Assembly (NCBI RefSeq): GCF_041435495.1
Contig: NZ_CP108644.1
Location: 248,001 to 312,000 of the forward strand
DNA from: Streptomyces sp. NBC_01116
Lineage (GTDB): Bacteria > Actinomycetota > Actinomycetes > Streptomycetales > Streptomycetaceae
DNA length: 64,000 nucleotides
Reading direction: 5' to 3'
Shown in pieces: positions 8,626 to 18,996 of this stretch; positions within the stretch are counted from its first letter, which is position 1; every line of letters begins with the position of its first letter. Under the pieces are notes generated by a model. That model was given only the letters and a program-made list of their open reading frames with translations. It searched no databases and was not told the DNA's origin. Position numbers and translations under genes: made by a program.

Positions 8626-9026
8626 CAGCAGAACTCTCGTCTTCCGTGCGGGCTTTGACAGAGACTTCCCCGGGAGTGGGAATGTGCGAACAGTACGGAA
8701 AGTCCGCGCGACCGTGAACCGGGGGGCCTGGCAGGGGAATTGTGCCCGCATACCCGGCGACCGCCCCTCCCGCGTGGACAGGTCGCGTTCCGTGAATGCA
8801 GACTACTGCCTGCGGCCACCGGCCGCGCTGCGGGCCGGGGTGAGGAATCCGGCAAACAGGCGGCCATCCCGGAAGTTGACCGCTCCCGCTAACCATGCGA
8901 AACATTCACCCGGCGTTCATCGAGGCATCCGAGCCCGAGCAATCCACCGGGTGGGGCCTTTCCTCCTCCCGGGTGCGCCGGTATTCGGCGCGGTCCGGAA
9001 AGTCAGTGAACCGGAGGTTCTCTTCC
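8626..9026. other. Divergent intergenic region between eccD and eccC
   Basis: About 400 bp with promoters expected in both directions. On the plus strand TTGACA at about 8654-8659 and TTGACC at about 8876-8881 are -35 candidates for eccC, but their -10 partners (GGGAAT, AAACAT) are weak. No gene or strong operator is visible. Confidence 0.35.
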
Positions 9027-12000
9027 TTGAGTGTCGTGCTGTTTCGCCGCCCGGCCCGCAGGCGCGGGCCGGAGATGCCCGAGGGGCAGTTGACCCTCCA
9101 GGAGCCGCCGGTCCTCGCCGAGACGGTGCCCGACACCTCGGCGGTGTGGACCTATCTGCCGATGGCCCTGATGTCGGTCTCGATGATGCTGATGTTCCTG
9201 CGCCCCGGCGGCGGGAACAGCGTCTTCATGTATCTGGCGATGGGCGTCATGGCGCTCTCCGCCGGCGCCATGCTGCTGGGGCAGCTGATGCGCCGCTCCA
9301 GTGAGCGCAAGCAGCGGCTGAAGGGTGAACGACGCGACTACCTGCGCTATCTGGCGCAGACCCGCAAGCGGGTGCGGACCACCATCGCGGAGCAGCAGCG
9401 GGCGCTGGCCTGGCGCCATCCCGAGCCCGCGTCGCTCCGCTCGCTGGCCCGGACCTCCCGCCTGTGGGAACGGCGCCCGGCCGACGAGGACTTCGGCGAG
9501 GTCCGTCTCGCGGTCGGCGAGCAGCAGCTCGCGCTCACCCTGAACCCCGTCTCCACCCGCCCGGTGGAGGATCTCGAACCCCTCTGCGCGCACGCCCTGC
9601 GCCGCTTCATCCGCGCCTACTCCACCATCCCCGAGCAGCCGTTGGGGCTCTACCTGCGCTCCTCGGCCCGGATCCTGCTCCGCCCGGAGGAGTCGCCCGA
9701 CGGCGAGACACCCGGTCAGCCGGCCCCGGAGCACGACGCCGTACGGGCGCTGGTGCGCGCGGTGCTCGGTCAGTTGGCGGTGTTCCACGCGCCCGAGGAG
9801 CTGTGGATCGCCCTCGGTGTCAGCGACGAGCGGCGGCCCGACTGGGAGTGGGTCAAGTGGCTGCCGCACGTGCTGGATCCCCACGAGGAGGACGGGGCGG
9901 GGCAGGCCCGCCGGATCACCGCCGACCTGACCGAGCTGGACGATCTGCTCGGCGCCGAGTTCGCCGAGCGCCCCGGCTTCGACCCGGACGCCCGCCCCGG
10001 CCGTGACGAGCCGTACACGGTCGTCGTGCTGGACGGCGTCAAGGTCCCCGAAGGCCACCGCTGGGAGGGGCACGGCTACCGCAACGCCCTGATCCTCGAC
10101 GTGTCCGGGGCGCTGCGCTGGCGGCCCGGCCGCAACACGCTGCGCCTGACCGTGGGTGCGGACCAGGTGAACCTGGTGCGCACCGACCGCAGCCGCAAGG
10201 AGCGGTCGGTCCCGCTCGGCCGCCCCGACCGGCTCGGCCCGCTCGGCGCGGAGTCCCTGGCCCGGCTGCTCACCCCGCACCGGATGAGCCTGGGCACCGA
10301 CATCGCGCAGCCGCTGGACACCGACGTCGAGCTGACCACCCTGCTCGGCATTCCCGATCTGCACCGGCACGACCCGCAGACCCTGTTCGCGCGGCACTCC
10401 GGCTCCGGCCGGCTGCGGGTGCCGATCGCGGTCGGCGTGGACGGCCGTCCGGTCGAGCTGGACATCAAGGAGTCCGCGCAGGGCGGCATGGGTCCGCACG
10501 GCATGCTGATCGGGGCCACCGGCTCCGGCAAGAGCGAGCTGCTGCGCACGCTCGTCCTCGGGCTCGCCCTGACCAACTCCTCCGAGACGCTCAACTTCGT
10601 CCTGGTCGACTTCAAGGGCGGTGCGACCTTCCTCGGCCTGGAGGAACTCCCGCACACCTCTGCCGTGATCACCAACCTGGCCGACGAAGTCGCCCTGGTG
10701 GAGCGCATGCAGGACGCCCTGCACGGTGAACTCATCCGCCGTCAGGAGCTTCTTCGCTCGGCGGGCAACTACACCTCGGCCCTGGAGTACGAGCGGGCCC
10801 GGGCCGCCGGGGCGGACCTCGCCCCGCTGCCCAGCCTGTTCGTGGTGGTCGACGAGTTCAGCGAGCTGCTCTCCACCCATCGGGAGTTCATGGAGCTGTT
10901 CGTGATGATCGGCCGTCTCGGCCGCTCGCTCGGCGTGCATCTGCTGCTCGCCTCGCAGCGCCTGGACGAAGGGCGCATGCACCAGCTGGAGAGCCACCTC
11001 TCGTACCGCATAGGGCTGCGCACCTTCTCCGCGATGGAGAGCCGTGGTGTGCTCGGCGTTCCCGATGCCTACGAGCTGCCCGCCGCGCCCGGCAGCGGCT
11101 TCCTGAAGTCCGGGGTGGAGGCCCTGACCCGGTTCCGTGCCGCGTACTCCTCGGGGACGTACCGGCGTCGCACCGGTGCTGTGGTGCAGGCCCGGGTGGC
11201 GAGCCAGGTGGTGCCGTGGACCAGCGGCTGGGTGGTGCCGCGCACCCTGGAGACCCCGCCCGACCCGGAGCCGGAGGCCGAGGAGGAGAAGGAGGCGGAG
11301 GCGCTGCTCGATGTGGCGCTGGACCGGCTGCGCGGCTCCGGACCCGACGCCCACCAGGTATGGCTGCCGCCGCTGGACGAGCCGTCCCCACTGGACGGGC
11401 TGCTGCCCGGCATCGGGCCGGACACGGCACGCGGCCTGATCGCCACGCGCTGGCCGGGCACCGGGAGGCTGCGCGTTCCGGTCGGCCTGGTGGACAAGCC
11501 GTTCGACCAGCGCCGCGACCCGCTGATCGTCGACCTGTCCGGGGCGGGCGGCCATGTCGCCGTCGCGGGCGGTTCGCAGAGCGGCAAGTCCACGCTCGCC
11601 CGGACGCTCATCGCCGCCCTGGCGCTGACCCACACCCCGGCCGAAGTCCAGTTCTACTGCTTGGACTTCGGCGGCGGTGGCCTCTCCCAGCTCGCCGCCC
11701 TCCCGCATGTCGGCGGAGTCGCGGCGCGGCTCAACCCCGAGCGGGTGCACCGGACGGTCGCCGAGGTGATGGCGCTGCTCGCCCGCCGCGAGCAGTTCTT
11801 CGTGGACCACACGCTGGACTCCATGCAGTCCTACCGGCGCCGCCGGGCCGCCGGGGAGTTCCCGGACGAGCCGTTCGGCGATGTGTTCATGGTGGTCGAC
11901 GGCTGGTCCACGGTCCGCCAGGACTACGACGATCTGATCCCGAAGTTCAACGAACTCGCGGCCCGAGGCCTGAACTACGGCATCCACCTGATCATCACCA

Positions 12001-13040
12001 CCACCCGCTGGGTGGAGCTGTCCGCGCAGGTCCGCGACCAGGCCGCCACCCGGCTGGAGCTGCGGATGGGTGACCCGATGGACTCCGAGATCGACACCCG
12101 CAAGGCCCGCTCGGTGCCGCGCACCGGTGGCCGGGGCATCACCGCCGACAGCAAGATGCACTTCCTCGCCGGCCTGCCCCGCCTGGACGGCAGCGGCTCC
12201 CTGGAGGACCTCGGCGAGGGCGTGGCCCACCTGGTCGCGGAGATCGGCCGGCACTGGTCCGGCCCGTCGGCCCCGCAGGTGCGGATGCTCCCGCACCGTC
12301 TCCCGGCCTCGGAACTCCCGGCGCCCGAGGCCACCGAGGGCGGCGGAATGCGCCTCGCGCTCGGTCTCGACCAAGACGCGCTGGAGCCCGTCTGGCACGA
12401 CTTCAGCCGGACCCCGCACCTGATCGCCGTCGGCGACACCGAGAGCGGCAAGACCAACCTGCTGCGCCTCGTCACCCAGGGCATCACCACCCGGTACGCT
12501 CCGGAGGAGGCGAAGATCATCGCGGTGGACTACCGCCGCACCCTGGTCGACGCGATCCCCGAGGAGTACCGCATCGGGCACGTCATCTCGCTGGACAACC
12601 TCAACGAGACCATCGAGGGCGCGGCCCGCGCGATGAGGACCCGGGTGCCCGGGGCCGACATCTCGCCCGCCCGGATGCGCGCCTGCGACTGGTGGACCGG
12701 CCCGCGCCTGTTCATCCTGGTCGACGACTACGACATGGTCTCCGGCAATTCCTTCCAGAGCCCCTTCGAGCCGGTCTTCGAGCATCTGACGCTCGGCTTC
12801 GAGATGGGCCTGCATCTGGTCGTCGCACGGAGCGCCATGGGCGCGGGACGCGGACTGAGCGACGGGCTGATCCGCCGCCTGGACGAGGCCAACAACCCGG
12901 CGGTCCTGCTCTCCTGCCCGCCCACGGAGGGCCGCCTCTTCGGCAACGCGAAACCGCTCAACCTCCCGCCGGGCCGGGCCCTGCACATCCAGCGCCGCAA
13001 ACCGCGGCTGGTGCAGACGGCCCTGGTGGACCAGGACTGA
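9027..13040 (+). CDS. eccC: Type VII secretion ATPase EccC (single-chain, three ATPase domains)
   Basis: 1337 residues from a TTG at 9027 that has GGAGG nine nt upstream; the frame is open further 5' but that start gives the normal family beginning (SVVLFRRPARRRGPEMPEG). Two transmembrane helices lie at ~45-85. Three FtsK/SpoIIIE-type ATPase domains follow. The first has Walker A GATGSGKS at 496-503 and an intact Walker B acid pair D609-E610 in VVVDEFSEL. The second has GGSQSGKS at 848-855 with VVDGW in place of VVDE, and the third has GDTESGKT at 1136-1143 with LVDDY. As in other EccC proteins, domain 1 should be the active motor and domains 2 and 3 regulatory, with the last one binding the substrate signal. 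It drives export of WXG100 proteins. Undivided EccC is normal for Streptomyces. Confidence 0.95.
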   Translation: MSVVLFRRPARRRGPEMPEGQLTLQEPPVLAETVPDTSAVWTYLPMALMSVSMMLMFLRPGGGNSVFMYLAMGVMALSAGAMLLGQLMRRSSERKQRLKGERRDYLRYLAQTRKRVRTTIAEQQRALAWRHPEPASLRSLARTSRLWERRPADEDFGEVRLAVGEQQLALTLNPVSTRPVEDLEPLCAHALRRFIRAYSTIPEQPLGLYLRSSARILLRPEESPDGETPGQPAPEHDAVRALVRAVLGQLAVFHAPEELWIALGVSDERRPDWEWVKWLPHVLDPHEEDGAGQARRITADLTELDDLLGAEFAERPGFDPDARPGRDEPYTVVVLDGVKVPEGHRWEGHGYRNALILDVSGALRWRPGRNTLRLTVGADQVNLVRTDRSRKERSVPLGRPDRLGPLGAESLARLLTPHRMSLGTDIAQPLDTDVELTTLLGIPDLHRHDPQTLFARHSGSGRLRVPIAVGVDGRPVELDIKESAQGGMGPHGMLIGATGSGKSELLRTLVLGLALTNSSETLNFVLVDFKGGATFLGLEELPHTSAVITNLADEVALVERMQDALHGELIRRQELLRSAGNYTSALEYERARAAGADLAPLPSLFVVVDEFSELLSTHREFMELFVMIGRLGRSLGVHLLLASQRLDEGRMHQLESHLSYRIGLRTFSAMESRGVLGVPDAYELPAAPGSGFLKSGVEALTRFRAAYSSGTYRRRTGAVVQARVASQVVPWTSGWVVPRTLETPPDPEPEAEEEKEAEALLDVALDRLRGSGPDAHQVWLPPLDEPSPLDGLLPGIGPDTARGLIATRWPGTGRLRVPVGLVDKPFDQRRDPLIVDLSGAGGHVAVAGGSQSGKSTLARTLIAALALTHTPAEVQFYCLDFGGGGLSQLAALPHVGGVAARLNPERVHRTVAEVMALLARREQFFVDHTLDSMQSYRRRRAAGEFPDEPFGDVFMVVDGWSTVRQDYDDLIPKFNELAARGLNYGIHLIITTTRWVELSAQVRDQAATRLELRMGDPMDSEIDTRKARSVPRTGGRGITADSKMHFLAGLPRLDGSGSLEDLGEGVAHLVAEIGRHWSGPSAPQVRMLPHRLPASELPAPEATEGGGMRLALGLDQDALEPVWHDFSRTPHLIAVGDTESGKTNLLRLVTQGITTRYAPEEAKIIAVDYRRTLVDAIPEEYRIGHVISLDNLNETIEGAARAMRTRVPGADISPARMRACDWWTGPRLFILVDDYDMVSGNSFQSPFEPVFEHLTLGFEMGLHLVVARSAMGAGRGLSDGLIRRLDEANNPAVLLSCPPTEGRLFGNAKPLNLPPGRALHIQRRKPRLVQTALVDQD

Positions 13041-13049
13041 GGGGACGGA

Positions 13050-13090
13050 GAAGGGCCCCTCCCGAGGACGAGTTCCGGGAGGGGCCCTTC
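13050..13090. terminator. Bidirectional terminator between eccC and mycP
   Basis: A perfect 15-bp stem (GAAGGGCCCCTCCCG at 13050-13064, partner at 13076-13090) with an 11-nt loop. It lies between the convergent ends of eccC (stop at 13040) and the mycosin gene (stop at 13097), so it can end both transcripts. Confidence 0.9.
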
Positions 13091-13096
13091 GCGCGT

Positions 13097-14341
13097 TCAG
13101 CTCTCGTCAGGAGTGCCCGCCGGACGCCAGCCCCGGGCACGGGCCCGGGTGAGGGCGAAACCGGCCCAGAGGAGGGAGAGGACGCCGGCCGAGCCGAGGA
13201 GGACGAAGAGGACGGCCCGGCCGGTGGCGCGGTCGGTGTCGGAGGTGTCGCGTACGGCCACGGGCTCGGCGGCCCGCTCGGTACCGCCGGCGGGGGCGCC
13301 CGCTTCACCGAGGACGGTGGTGACGGCGGCGTAGGCGTCCAGCTGGGGGATGTCGGCCGGGTACGCGGTGGCGGTCAGCCGACGGGCCACCGCGTCGGCC
13401 GACTCCTCGGGGTGGGTGGCGCGCACGGCCGCGGCGGCCCCGGCCGTGTACGCGGTGGCCACCGCGACGCCGGCGCCGAGGAAGTGGCCCTTGCCGCGCG
13501 GCCCACCGGAGACCACCCCGGCACCGGGCGCGGCCAGATCGACGGTGCCGGTCGGAAGGGCGCTGTCCGGGCGGGCGCCGGCGGGCAGCATGTCGGCGAC
13601 CGCGAGGACGCCGGGCTCACCGGCCGGCCAGTAGGTACGGGAGCGGATCTCATCGGCCGAGCCGCGCGACGGCGGCTCCGGGGTGGCCGCCGCGACCACC
13701 ACCGCCCCGGCCTTGCGGGCCTCGGCGACGGCTCGGGTGAGCAAGGTGTCCTTGCGCGGGAGGGCCACCGCGACCGCGATCACGTCGGCCCGGGCGGTGG
13801 TGGCCGCCCGTACCGCCGCCGTGACGAGCGCGGGGTCCGGCTGCCCGCGCCGGTCGGTGCCGCGCAGGGCCAGGACCTTCGCGGCCGGGGCGACCCCGGC
13901 GAGGCGCGGGGTGGGGCCGCCGTTCCCGGCGATCAGCCCGGCCAGGAACGTCCCCTGCCCGACACAGTCGTCGGCGGCCTCGCCCTGGGCGGTGACGCGT
14001 CCGTCGAGTCCTTCGGCCCCAATGGCGACGCCTGTGGAGATCAATGCGACGGTCACGCCCTCCCCGGTGGTGTGCCGGTGGAGCCGGTCGAGGTCGAGGC
14101 GCTGGCGCGACCAGTCCTGTTTCTTCGCCTGCTCCTTGGAGGCGGGGGTGCAGGCGACGCTCTCGGCCCGCGCGTCGAGCGCGGTGGGCATCCCGGGCAG
14201 CTCCTGGCCCTTCTTCCCGTCGGCCGCGTGGAGGTCCGTCGGTGTACGGGCGGGGGACGCGGCCTGGACGGGGAGGGCCGCGGGCAGCAGCAGAGCTGCA
14301 GCGAGTCCGGTCCCGTACAGCAGGCGGGCGGGCGGCCTCAC
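13097..14341 (-). CDS. mycP: Catalytically degenerate mycosin (MycP pseudo-protease)
   Basis: 414 residues from a GTG at 14341 whose GTGA overlaps the stop of the preceding gene (translational coupling). It has a signal peptide ([17 protein letters not shown]), a subtilisin S8 domain and a C-terminal transmembrane helix at ~375-397 ([20 protein letters not shown]), which is the mycosin layout. All catalytic positions are changed: the Asp motif reads VALISTGV (Ser102 for Asp), the His motif reads CVGQGTF (Gln129 for His), the Ser motif reads GVAVATAY (Ala293 for Ser), and the oxyanion Asn of AAGN is Thr220 (VVVAAATPE). The frame is intact and codon use is normal, so this is a conserved-fold pseudo-enzyme rather than a decaying gene. 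In ESX systems mycosin also stabilises the membrane complex, and this copy may keep only that role (inference). Confidence 0.88.
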   Translation of the reverse strand: MRPPARLLYGTGLAAALLLPAALPVQAASPARTPTDLHAADGKKGQELPGMPTALDARAESVACTPASKEQAKKQDWSRQRLDLDRLHRHTTGEGVTVALISTGVAIGAEGLDGRVTAQGEAADDCVGQGTFLAGLIAGNGGPTPRLAGVAPAAKVLALRGTDRRGQPDPALVTAAVRAATTARADVIAVAVALPRKDTLLTRAVAEARKAGAVVVAAATPEPPSRGSADEIRSRTYWPAGEPGVLAVADMLPAGARPDSALPTGTVDLAAPGAGVVSGGPRGKGHFLGAGVAVATAYTAGAAAAVRATHPEESADAVARRLTATAYPADIPQLDAYAAVTTVLGEAGAPAGGTERAAEPVAVRDTSDTDRATGRAVLFVLLGSAGVLSLLWAGFALTRARARGWRPAGTPDES

Positions 14342-17300
14342 GGGGTGACCGCCTTGGGGGCCGCGGACGTGACGTCGGCCGGGAGGAGGATGCGCAGGTC
14401 GTCCAGGGTGGGCGCGGCCAGCGAACTGAGCCTGCCCGCCTGCCGGGTGACCATCGACTCGACCACCTGGCGGGCCAGGCGTGCGTTGCCGAAGGACCGG
14501 TCGCGGGGTACCGCGTCGAAGTACTCCTTGAGCAGCGGCCCGGTGCCGGGGCCGCACTCGTACCCCATGGCCGCGGCCTGGGCGCGGACGATGGTGACCA
14601 GTTCCTCGGAGGAGTAGTCGGCGAAGGAGATCCGGCGCGGGAAGCGGGAGGAGAGACCCGGGTTGGAGGCGAGGAAGCGTTCCATCTCGTCGGTGTAGCC
14701 GGCGACGATGACGACCACCTCGTCGCGGTGGTCCTCCATCAGCTTCAGCAGGGTGTCCACCGCCTCCTGGCCGAAGTCGGCGCCGCCGCCGCGCGGGGTG
14801 AGGGTGTAGGCCTCGTCGATGAACAGCACGCCGCCACGGGCCTTCTCGAAGACCTCACGGGTCAGCTGGGCGGTGTGGCCTATGTAGCGGCCGACGAGGT
14901 CGGCGCGGGCCGCCTCGATCAACTGGCCGCGTTCCAGGACGCCGAGCTGGGTGAGCACCTCGCCGTAGAGCCGGGCGACGGTGGTCTTGCCGGTGCCGGG
15001 TGGACCGGTGAAGACCAGGTGGTTGCTGAGCGAGGGGACGGGCAGCCCGGCGGCGGCACGGTGGCGGGCGGTGGTGATGAGGTTGACCAGGTCGGCGACC
15101 TCGCGCTTGACCTCGGCCAGTCCGATCATGTCGCCGAGGCGGGTGAGCGGGTCGTCCGCCGGGGCGGCGGTCCCGGAGGCCGAAGCGGCGGCGGTGGCGG
15201 AGACGTCCTCGGGGAGCAGCAGCCGCAGATCGTGCTCGCTGACCTGCGCCTGGGCGGAGAGCCGGATCGCCTGCCGGTCCACCATCTCCTCGAACACCCC
15301 GCGCGCGGCACGCCCGTTGCCGAATCCGGCGTCCCGGTCCATGGCCCCGAAGTGGGCGGCGAGCGCCTGATCCGTCCCCTCCCCCAGCTCGTACTGGTGC
15401 TGGGTGCACATGCTCTCCATGATCGCGACCAGGTCGGGGACGGAGTAGTTCTCGAACTCCACGGTCCGCGAGAAGCGGGACGCGAGGCCGGGGTTGGAGC
15501 TGAGGAAGGACTCCATCTCGCGGGAGTAGCCGGCGGCGACCACGACCACGTCGTCGCGGTGGTCCTCCATGAGCTTCAGCAGGGTGTCCACGGCCTCGCG
15601 GCCGAAGTCCGCGCCGCCGTTGCCGCTGTCGGCGGTGAGGGTGTACGCCTCGTCGATGAACAAGACGCCCCCCAGAGCCCGTTGGAAGGTCTCGGAGGTC
15701 TTGATAGCGGTGCCGCCGACGACTTGGGCGACCAGGTCGGCGCGGGACACCTCGACCAGGTGGCCGCTGCGCAGCGAGCCGAGCTCGGCCAGGATCGCCC
15801 CGTAGAGGCGGGCGACGGTGGTCTTACCGGTGCCGGGCGGGCCGGCGAAGATCAGGTGTCTGCTCATCGGCGGCGCGGGCATGCCGAGCTGCTCACGACG
15901 CTGGGCGAGCTGGGTGAGGTTGACCAGCGTGCGCACCTGTTGCTTGACGTTCTCCAGGCCGATCAGCGCGTTGAGGGCGCCGAGCGGGCCGTCCGCGCGG
16001 TCCGGCGGGGGCGCGTCGGCGGCGCCGGAGCCGGCCGGGTCGGTGTTCTCGGCGCTGCCGCTGCCCCAGGCGTCGCGTTTGCCGTTGGAGACGCTGTTCA
16101 GGCCGTCCACGGCGAGCCGTTCACCGGGGGTGATCTGCACCAGACCGCCGCCCTCGTTCTCCCGGGCGGTGCAGTTGACGAGCGAGACAGGTGCGGTGGA
16201 CTCCACCCGGAAGCCGTCCTGGGCGCCGCCGTTCGCCTCGCAGCCGCTGAGCGAGGCGAGGGCGCCCTCGCGGAGCAGGAAGCCGTGGCCCTTGGGTGCG
16301 TGGACGGTGGTGCGGTTGGCGGTAAGCTCGCCGCCGGCGGCGACGACCACGCCCTCCTCGCCGGAGATCTCGACGCGGAAGTCGCGGACGGTGACGTTGC
16401 CACCGTCCTCCACGATCAGACCGCTGGTCGCGGTGTCGGAGACCCCGCCGCCGGCCAGGTAGAGGGTCGAGCCGGAGGCCACCCGTACACCGGCGCCCTT
16501 GGGGCGGACGATCTCGCAGTCCTCTACGCGGCCCCGGGCGTCCTTGGTGGCCGCGATGCCGTCGCCGACGGGCTCCACCAGTCGGGCCCGGCGCAACAGC
16601 GGGTTGGCGCCGCCCTGCAGAGCGACGGCGGGCGAGGATCCGATGACCTCCAGACGGTCCAGCTCCGGGGCCGAGTCCTCCTCCAGGAACAGCCCGGTCC
16701 CCTCGCAGTCGCGGACGGTCAGGCTGGTCAGCGCCGGGGAGGAGGCTCCCGCGACCCGCAGGGCCGCGCCCTGGGCACCGTCCACCCAGCAGTCCTCGAA
16801 GGTGCCGCGTGCCCGGTCGGTGACGAACAGTCCGTGCCCGCGTACGCGCGAGACACGGCAGCGGCGCAGCACGGGGTCGGTGCCCGAGACGAGGACGATC
16901 CCGTTGCCGGAGGCGCCGGTGACACGGACGTCCTCCAGGGTGGTGCGGCCCCCGGTGCTCACATGCACACCGGTGCTGGTGTCGTGGACGACGGTCCGGA
17001 CGACGGAGACGGCGGAGTTCTCCTCCAGGGCGATGGAGGGCTTGTCGGTGGAGGAGATGTCGCAGTCCTCGACGGTGCCGCGGGTCTCGCCGTTGGCGAG
17101 CAGTCCGTTGCCCCGGGCGCCCCGTACCGTGCAGTCCCGGACGCGCGCCTCGCCCTGTTCGGCGAGGACGATGCCGCTGGTGCCGAGGTGTTCGAGCGTG
17201 CAGGACTCGATGGTGGTGGGCGTCGTGGAGGTCACGACGACTCCCGCGCCCTGCGGGTTGCTCACGCGGCAGTCACGCAGGGCAAGGGAGCCGGTCCCGC

Positions 17301-17649
17301 CGGCCAGCATCGCGGTCCAGGCGGCGCCGACGATCTCGCACCCGTCGAACGCGGCCTGCCCGCGCCGCACGTCCACGGCGGGCAGCTCGGCGTCACCGCC
17401 TCGCAGGCTGAGTTCGGAGAGCATGACGGCGTCGGCGCGCAGCGCGATGACGCTGCCCGAACGTGGCCGGATCTCCACCGTGCCCCGTCCTTCGGCGGCG
17501 GTGAGGGTGACCCGGGTGTGGATCACCAGGTTCTCCGCGTACGTTCCGGGCCGGACGCTGATGAGCGCACCGGTACGGGCGGCGGCGAGCGCCTCACCGA
17601 TCGTGGAAAAGCGGTCCGCGGGGCCGACCGTCAGTACCTGGCGCGACAC
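14338..17649 (-). CDS. Beta-helix protein fused to two EccA-like AAA+ ATPase domains
   Basis: 1103 residues, GTG start at 17649 with GAGGAGG upstream. Residues ~1-520 are a right-handed parallel beta-helix: an opening [20 protein letters not shown], then repeated units such as [27 protein letters not shown]. After a linker at ~525-550 come two CbxX/CfxQ/EccA-type AAA+ modules, each with [15 protein letters not shown] (Walker A) and [13 protein letters not shown] (Walker B). Pore-loop-like and arginine-finger-like elements are present in both (NPGLASRF / NPGLSSRF). EccA chaperones release substrates from ESX partners. Here two ATPase copies are joined to a solenoid that could bind substrate or sugar. 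It overlaps mycP by 4 nt. No signal peptide is seen, so it should be cytosolic. Confidence 0.88.
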   Translation of the reverse strand: MSRQVLTVGPADRFSTIGEALAAARTGALISVRPGTYAENLVIHTRVTLTAAEGRGTVEIRPRSGSVIALRADAVMLSELSLRGGDAELPAVDVRRGQAAFDGCEIVGAAWTAMLAGGTGSLALRDCRVSNPQGAGVVVTSTTPTTIESCTLEHLGTSGIVLAEQGEARVRDCTVRGARGNGLLANGETRGTVEDCDISSTDKPSIALEENSAVSVVRTVVHDTSTGVHVSTGGRTTLEDVRVTGASGNGIVLVSGTDPVLRRCRVSRVRGHGLFVTDRARGTFEDCWVDGAQGAALRVAGASSPALTSLTVRDCEGTGLFLEEDSAPELDRLEVIGSSPAVALQGGANPLLRRARLVEPVGDGIAATKDARGRVEDCEIVRPKGAGVRVASGSTLYLAGGGVSDTATSGLIVEDGGNVTVRDFRVEISGEEGVVVAAGGELTANRTTVHAPKGHGFLLREGALASLSGCEANGGAQDGFRVESTAPVSLVNCTARENEGGGLVQITPGERLAVDGLNSVSNGKRDAWGSGSAENTDPAGSGAADAPPPDRADGPLGALNALIGLENVKQQVRTLVNLTQLAQRREQLGMPAPPMSRHLIFAGPPGTGKTTVARLYGAILAELGSLRSGHLVEVSRADLVAQVVGGTAIKTSETFQRALGGVLFIDEAYTLTADSGNGGADFGREAVDTLLKLMEDHRDDVVVVAAGYSREMESFLSSNPGLASRFSRTVEFENYSVPDLVAIMESMCTQHQYELGEGTDQALAAHFGAMDRDAGFGNGRAARGVFEEMVDRQAIRLSAQAQVSEHDLRLLLPEDVSATAAASASGTAAPADDPLTRLGDMIGLAEVKREVADLVNLITTARHRAAAGLPVPSLSNHLVFTGPPGTGKTTVARLYGEVLTQLGVLERGQLIEAARADLVGRYIGHTAQLTREVFEKARGGVLFIDEAYTLTPRGGGADFGQEAVDTLLKLMEDHRDEVVVIVAGYTDEMERFLASNPGLSSRFPRRISFADYSSEELVTIVRAQAAAMGYECGPGTGPLLKEYFDAVPRDRSFGNARLARQVVESMVTRQAGRLSSLAAPTLDDLRILLPADVTSAAPKAVTP

Positions 17650-17796
17650 GCACCAACCTCCTCGCTACGGCGGCGTCCTGTCCGGACGCCCCTCTTCGCC
17701 GGGGACGCGGGTCGGCGGTCCGGCGATGCCATCATGCCTGGCCCGGCGCGGCGCACGGATGCCGGGAGCGGGGCTCACGGCATCCGGACGTCGGGG

Positions 17797-18996
17797 TCAG
17801 GTGCTCCACTTCTGGTTGTCGTTGCCCGTGCAGTCGAACAGGATCAGGTAGGTCTCCGGCCCTCTGCCCTTGCTGTGGTTCGGGATGTCGACGCACTTGC
17901 CGACGACGGTGTTGACGAGGTCGTGGGCGCCGTTCAGGGTGAACTTCTGGGCGTCCGCGCCGTTGCACCAGGCGAGCTGGATACGGGAGCCGTTGTTGAA
18001 GTTCGCGTTGGCCACGTCCAGGCACTTGTCCCTGGCCCGGATCGTGCCGTCGGAGCCGAAGCGCCACTTCTGGGCGTCGGCGCCGTTGCAGTCCCACATG
18101 AAGAGCGGCTGGCCGTCGTTGAAGTTGTGACCGGGTACGTCGAGGCAGCGGCCGGAGAGGTGGCTGCGGAAGGAGACGGGCCCGCTGAACGTGACGGCGG
18201 GCTTGGCCTTGGCAGGCTGGTTCTCACCGCCGCCGCTCTCCGCCTCGGGCTTCGCCTTGGACGAGTCGGCCTTCTTCTCCGTGGCTTCGGCGTCGTCGCC
18301 CTTCTTCGCCTTCTCCTCGCCGCCGTCCGCCGGGGGGACGGCCGGCACGGGGGTGCCGGCCTTCTCCGGCTTCGCCTCGTCCTTCTTCGCCTTCCCGTCC
18401 TCAGCGGGCGCGCTGGTCTCGGGCGCGGTGACGGCGAACTCGCCCGGCGCCTCCGGCCCGCTCCCGTCGAGGACGGTCCCGGCCGCCGCGGCGTTCGTCT
18501 GCTTGGGCCCGTCGTCGTTGTTCCCGGCGAGCACGAGGAAGGGCACCGACACGAGCACCGCTCCCACGACCGCCGCGCCCGCGAGGGCGGCCCTGCCCGG
18601 CCGCCCCACCGGCCCCGCCTCATGCTGCGGCCGGTCGATGGCGGTGGCGGTCATGGTCCGCACCAGGGCGGGGAGCCGGCTCTGGGCGGCTGCGGATGCG
18701 TCGGGGTCGGCCTCGGGGTCGGGCGCCGCAGTGGCCTCGGGTGTTCCGGCCCGAGCATCGGGGTCCTGGCCCTGGGCATCGGGGCGCTTACTCCCCTCGC
18801 CCTTCTCGTTCTCCGGGGGCCCGGCTGCCACGGCTTCGCTCTTCGCCTGTGCGGGAGCGGAGTCGGGCGCGTCAGGAGCGACGGACGCAGCGCTCGTGGC
18901 TGAGTTCGCGGCCACCCTCTCACTCTCGGCGCCGGACTCCGCACGAGCCTCCGGAGAAGCGGAAGCGGGGGTCTGCTGGGACGACGGACGCGTCAC
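17797..18996 (-). CDS. Single-pass membrane protein with extracellular ricin-type lectin domain
   Basis: 399 residues. Residues 1-135 are cytosolic, disordered, rich in Ala, Pro and Glu. One transmembrane helix lies at ~136-157 (ALAGAAVVGAVLVSVPFLVL), followed by GNNDDGPKQT and GTVLD at 173-177. A charged Lys/Glu/Ala/Pro linker runs to ~268. Residues 270-399 are a ricin-B beta-trefoil with CLDVPGHNFNDGQPLFMWDC and three QxW-type motifs (AQKW, AQKF, NQKW), the second with Phe. The lectin should face outward and bind glycans or cell wall sugars. GTG start at 18996 overlaps the stop of the preceding gene by 4 nt (GTGA), with GGGAGG upstream. The gene closest to it in design is the divergent bulb-lectin protein at 19971, which shares the membrane module. 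Confidence 0.88.
   Translation of the reverse strand: MTRPSSQQTPASASPEARAESGAESERVAANSATSAASVAPDAPDSAPAQAKSEAVAAGPPENEKGEGSKRPDAQGQDPDARAGTPEATAAPDPEADPDASAAAQSRLPALVRTMTATAIDRPQHEAGPVGRPGRAALAGAAVVGAVLVSVPFLVLAGNNDDGPKQTNAAAAGTVLDGSGPEAPGEFAVTAPETSAPAEDGKAKKDEAKPEKAGTPVPAVPPADGGEEKAKKGDDAEATEKKADSSKAKPEAESGGGENQPAKAKPAVTFSGPVSFRSHLSGRCLDVPGHNFNDGQPLFMWDCNGADAQKWRFGSDGTIRARDKCLDVANANFNNGSRIQLAWCNGADAQKFTLNGAHDLVNTVVGKCVDIPNHSKGRGPETYLILFDCTGNDNQKWST

Noticed and set aside
9003..12986. A 1327-codon minus-strand frame opposite eccC
   Set aside because: EccC with three Walker A motifs occupies the plus strand.
13097..14341. mycP as a pseudogene
   Set aside because: The frame, start overlap, signal peptide and membrane helix are intact; the changes hit only the active-site residues, which favours a pseudo-enzyme.
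14044..18903. A 1619-codon plus-strand frame across mycP, the AAA+ gene and the ricin-lectin gene
   Set aside because: It runs through three recognisable minus-strand genes and has no family match; it is an antisense shadow.
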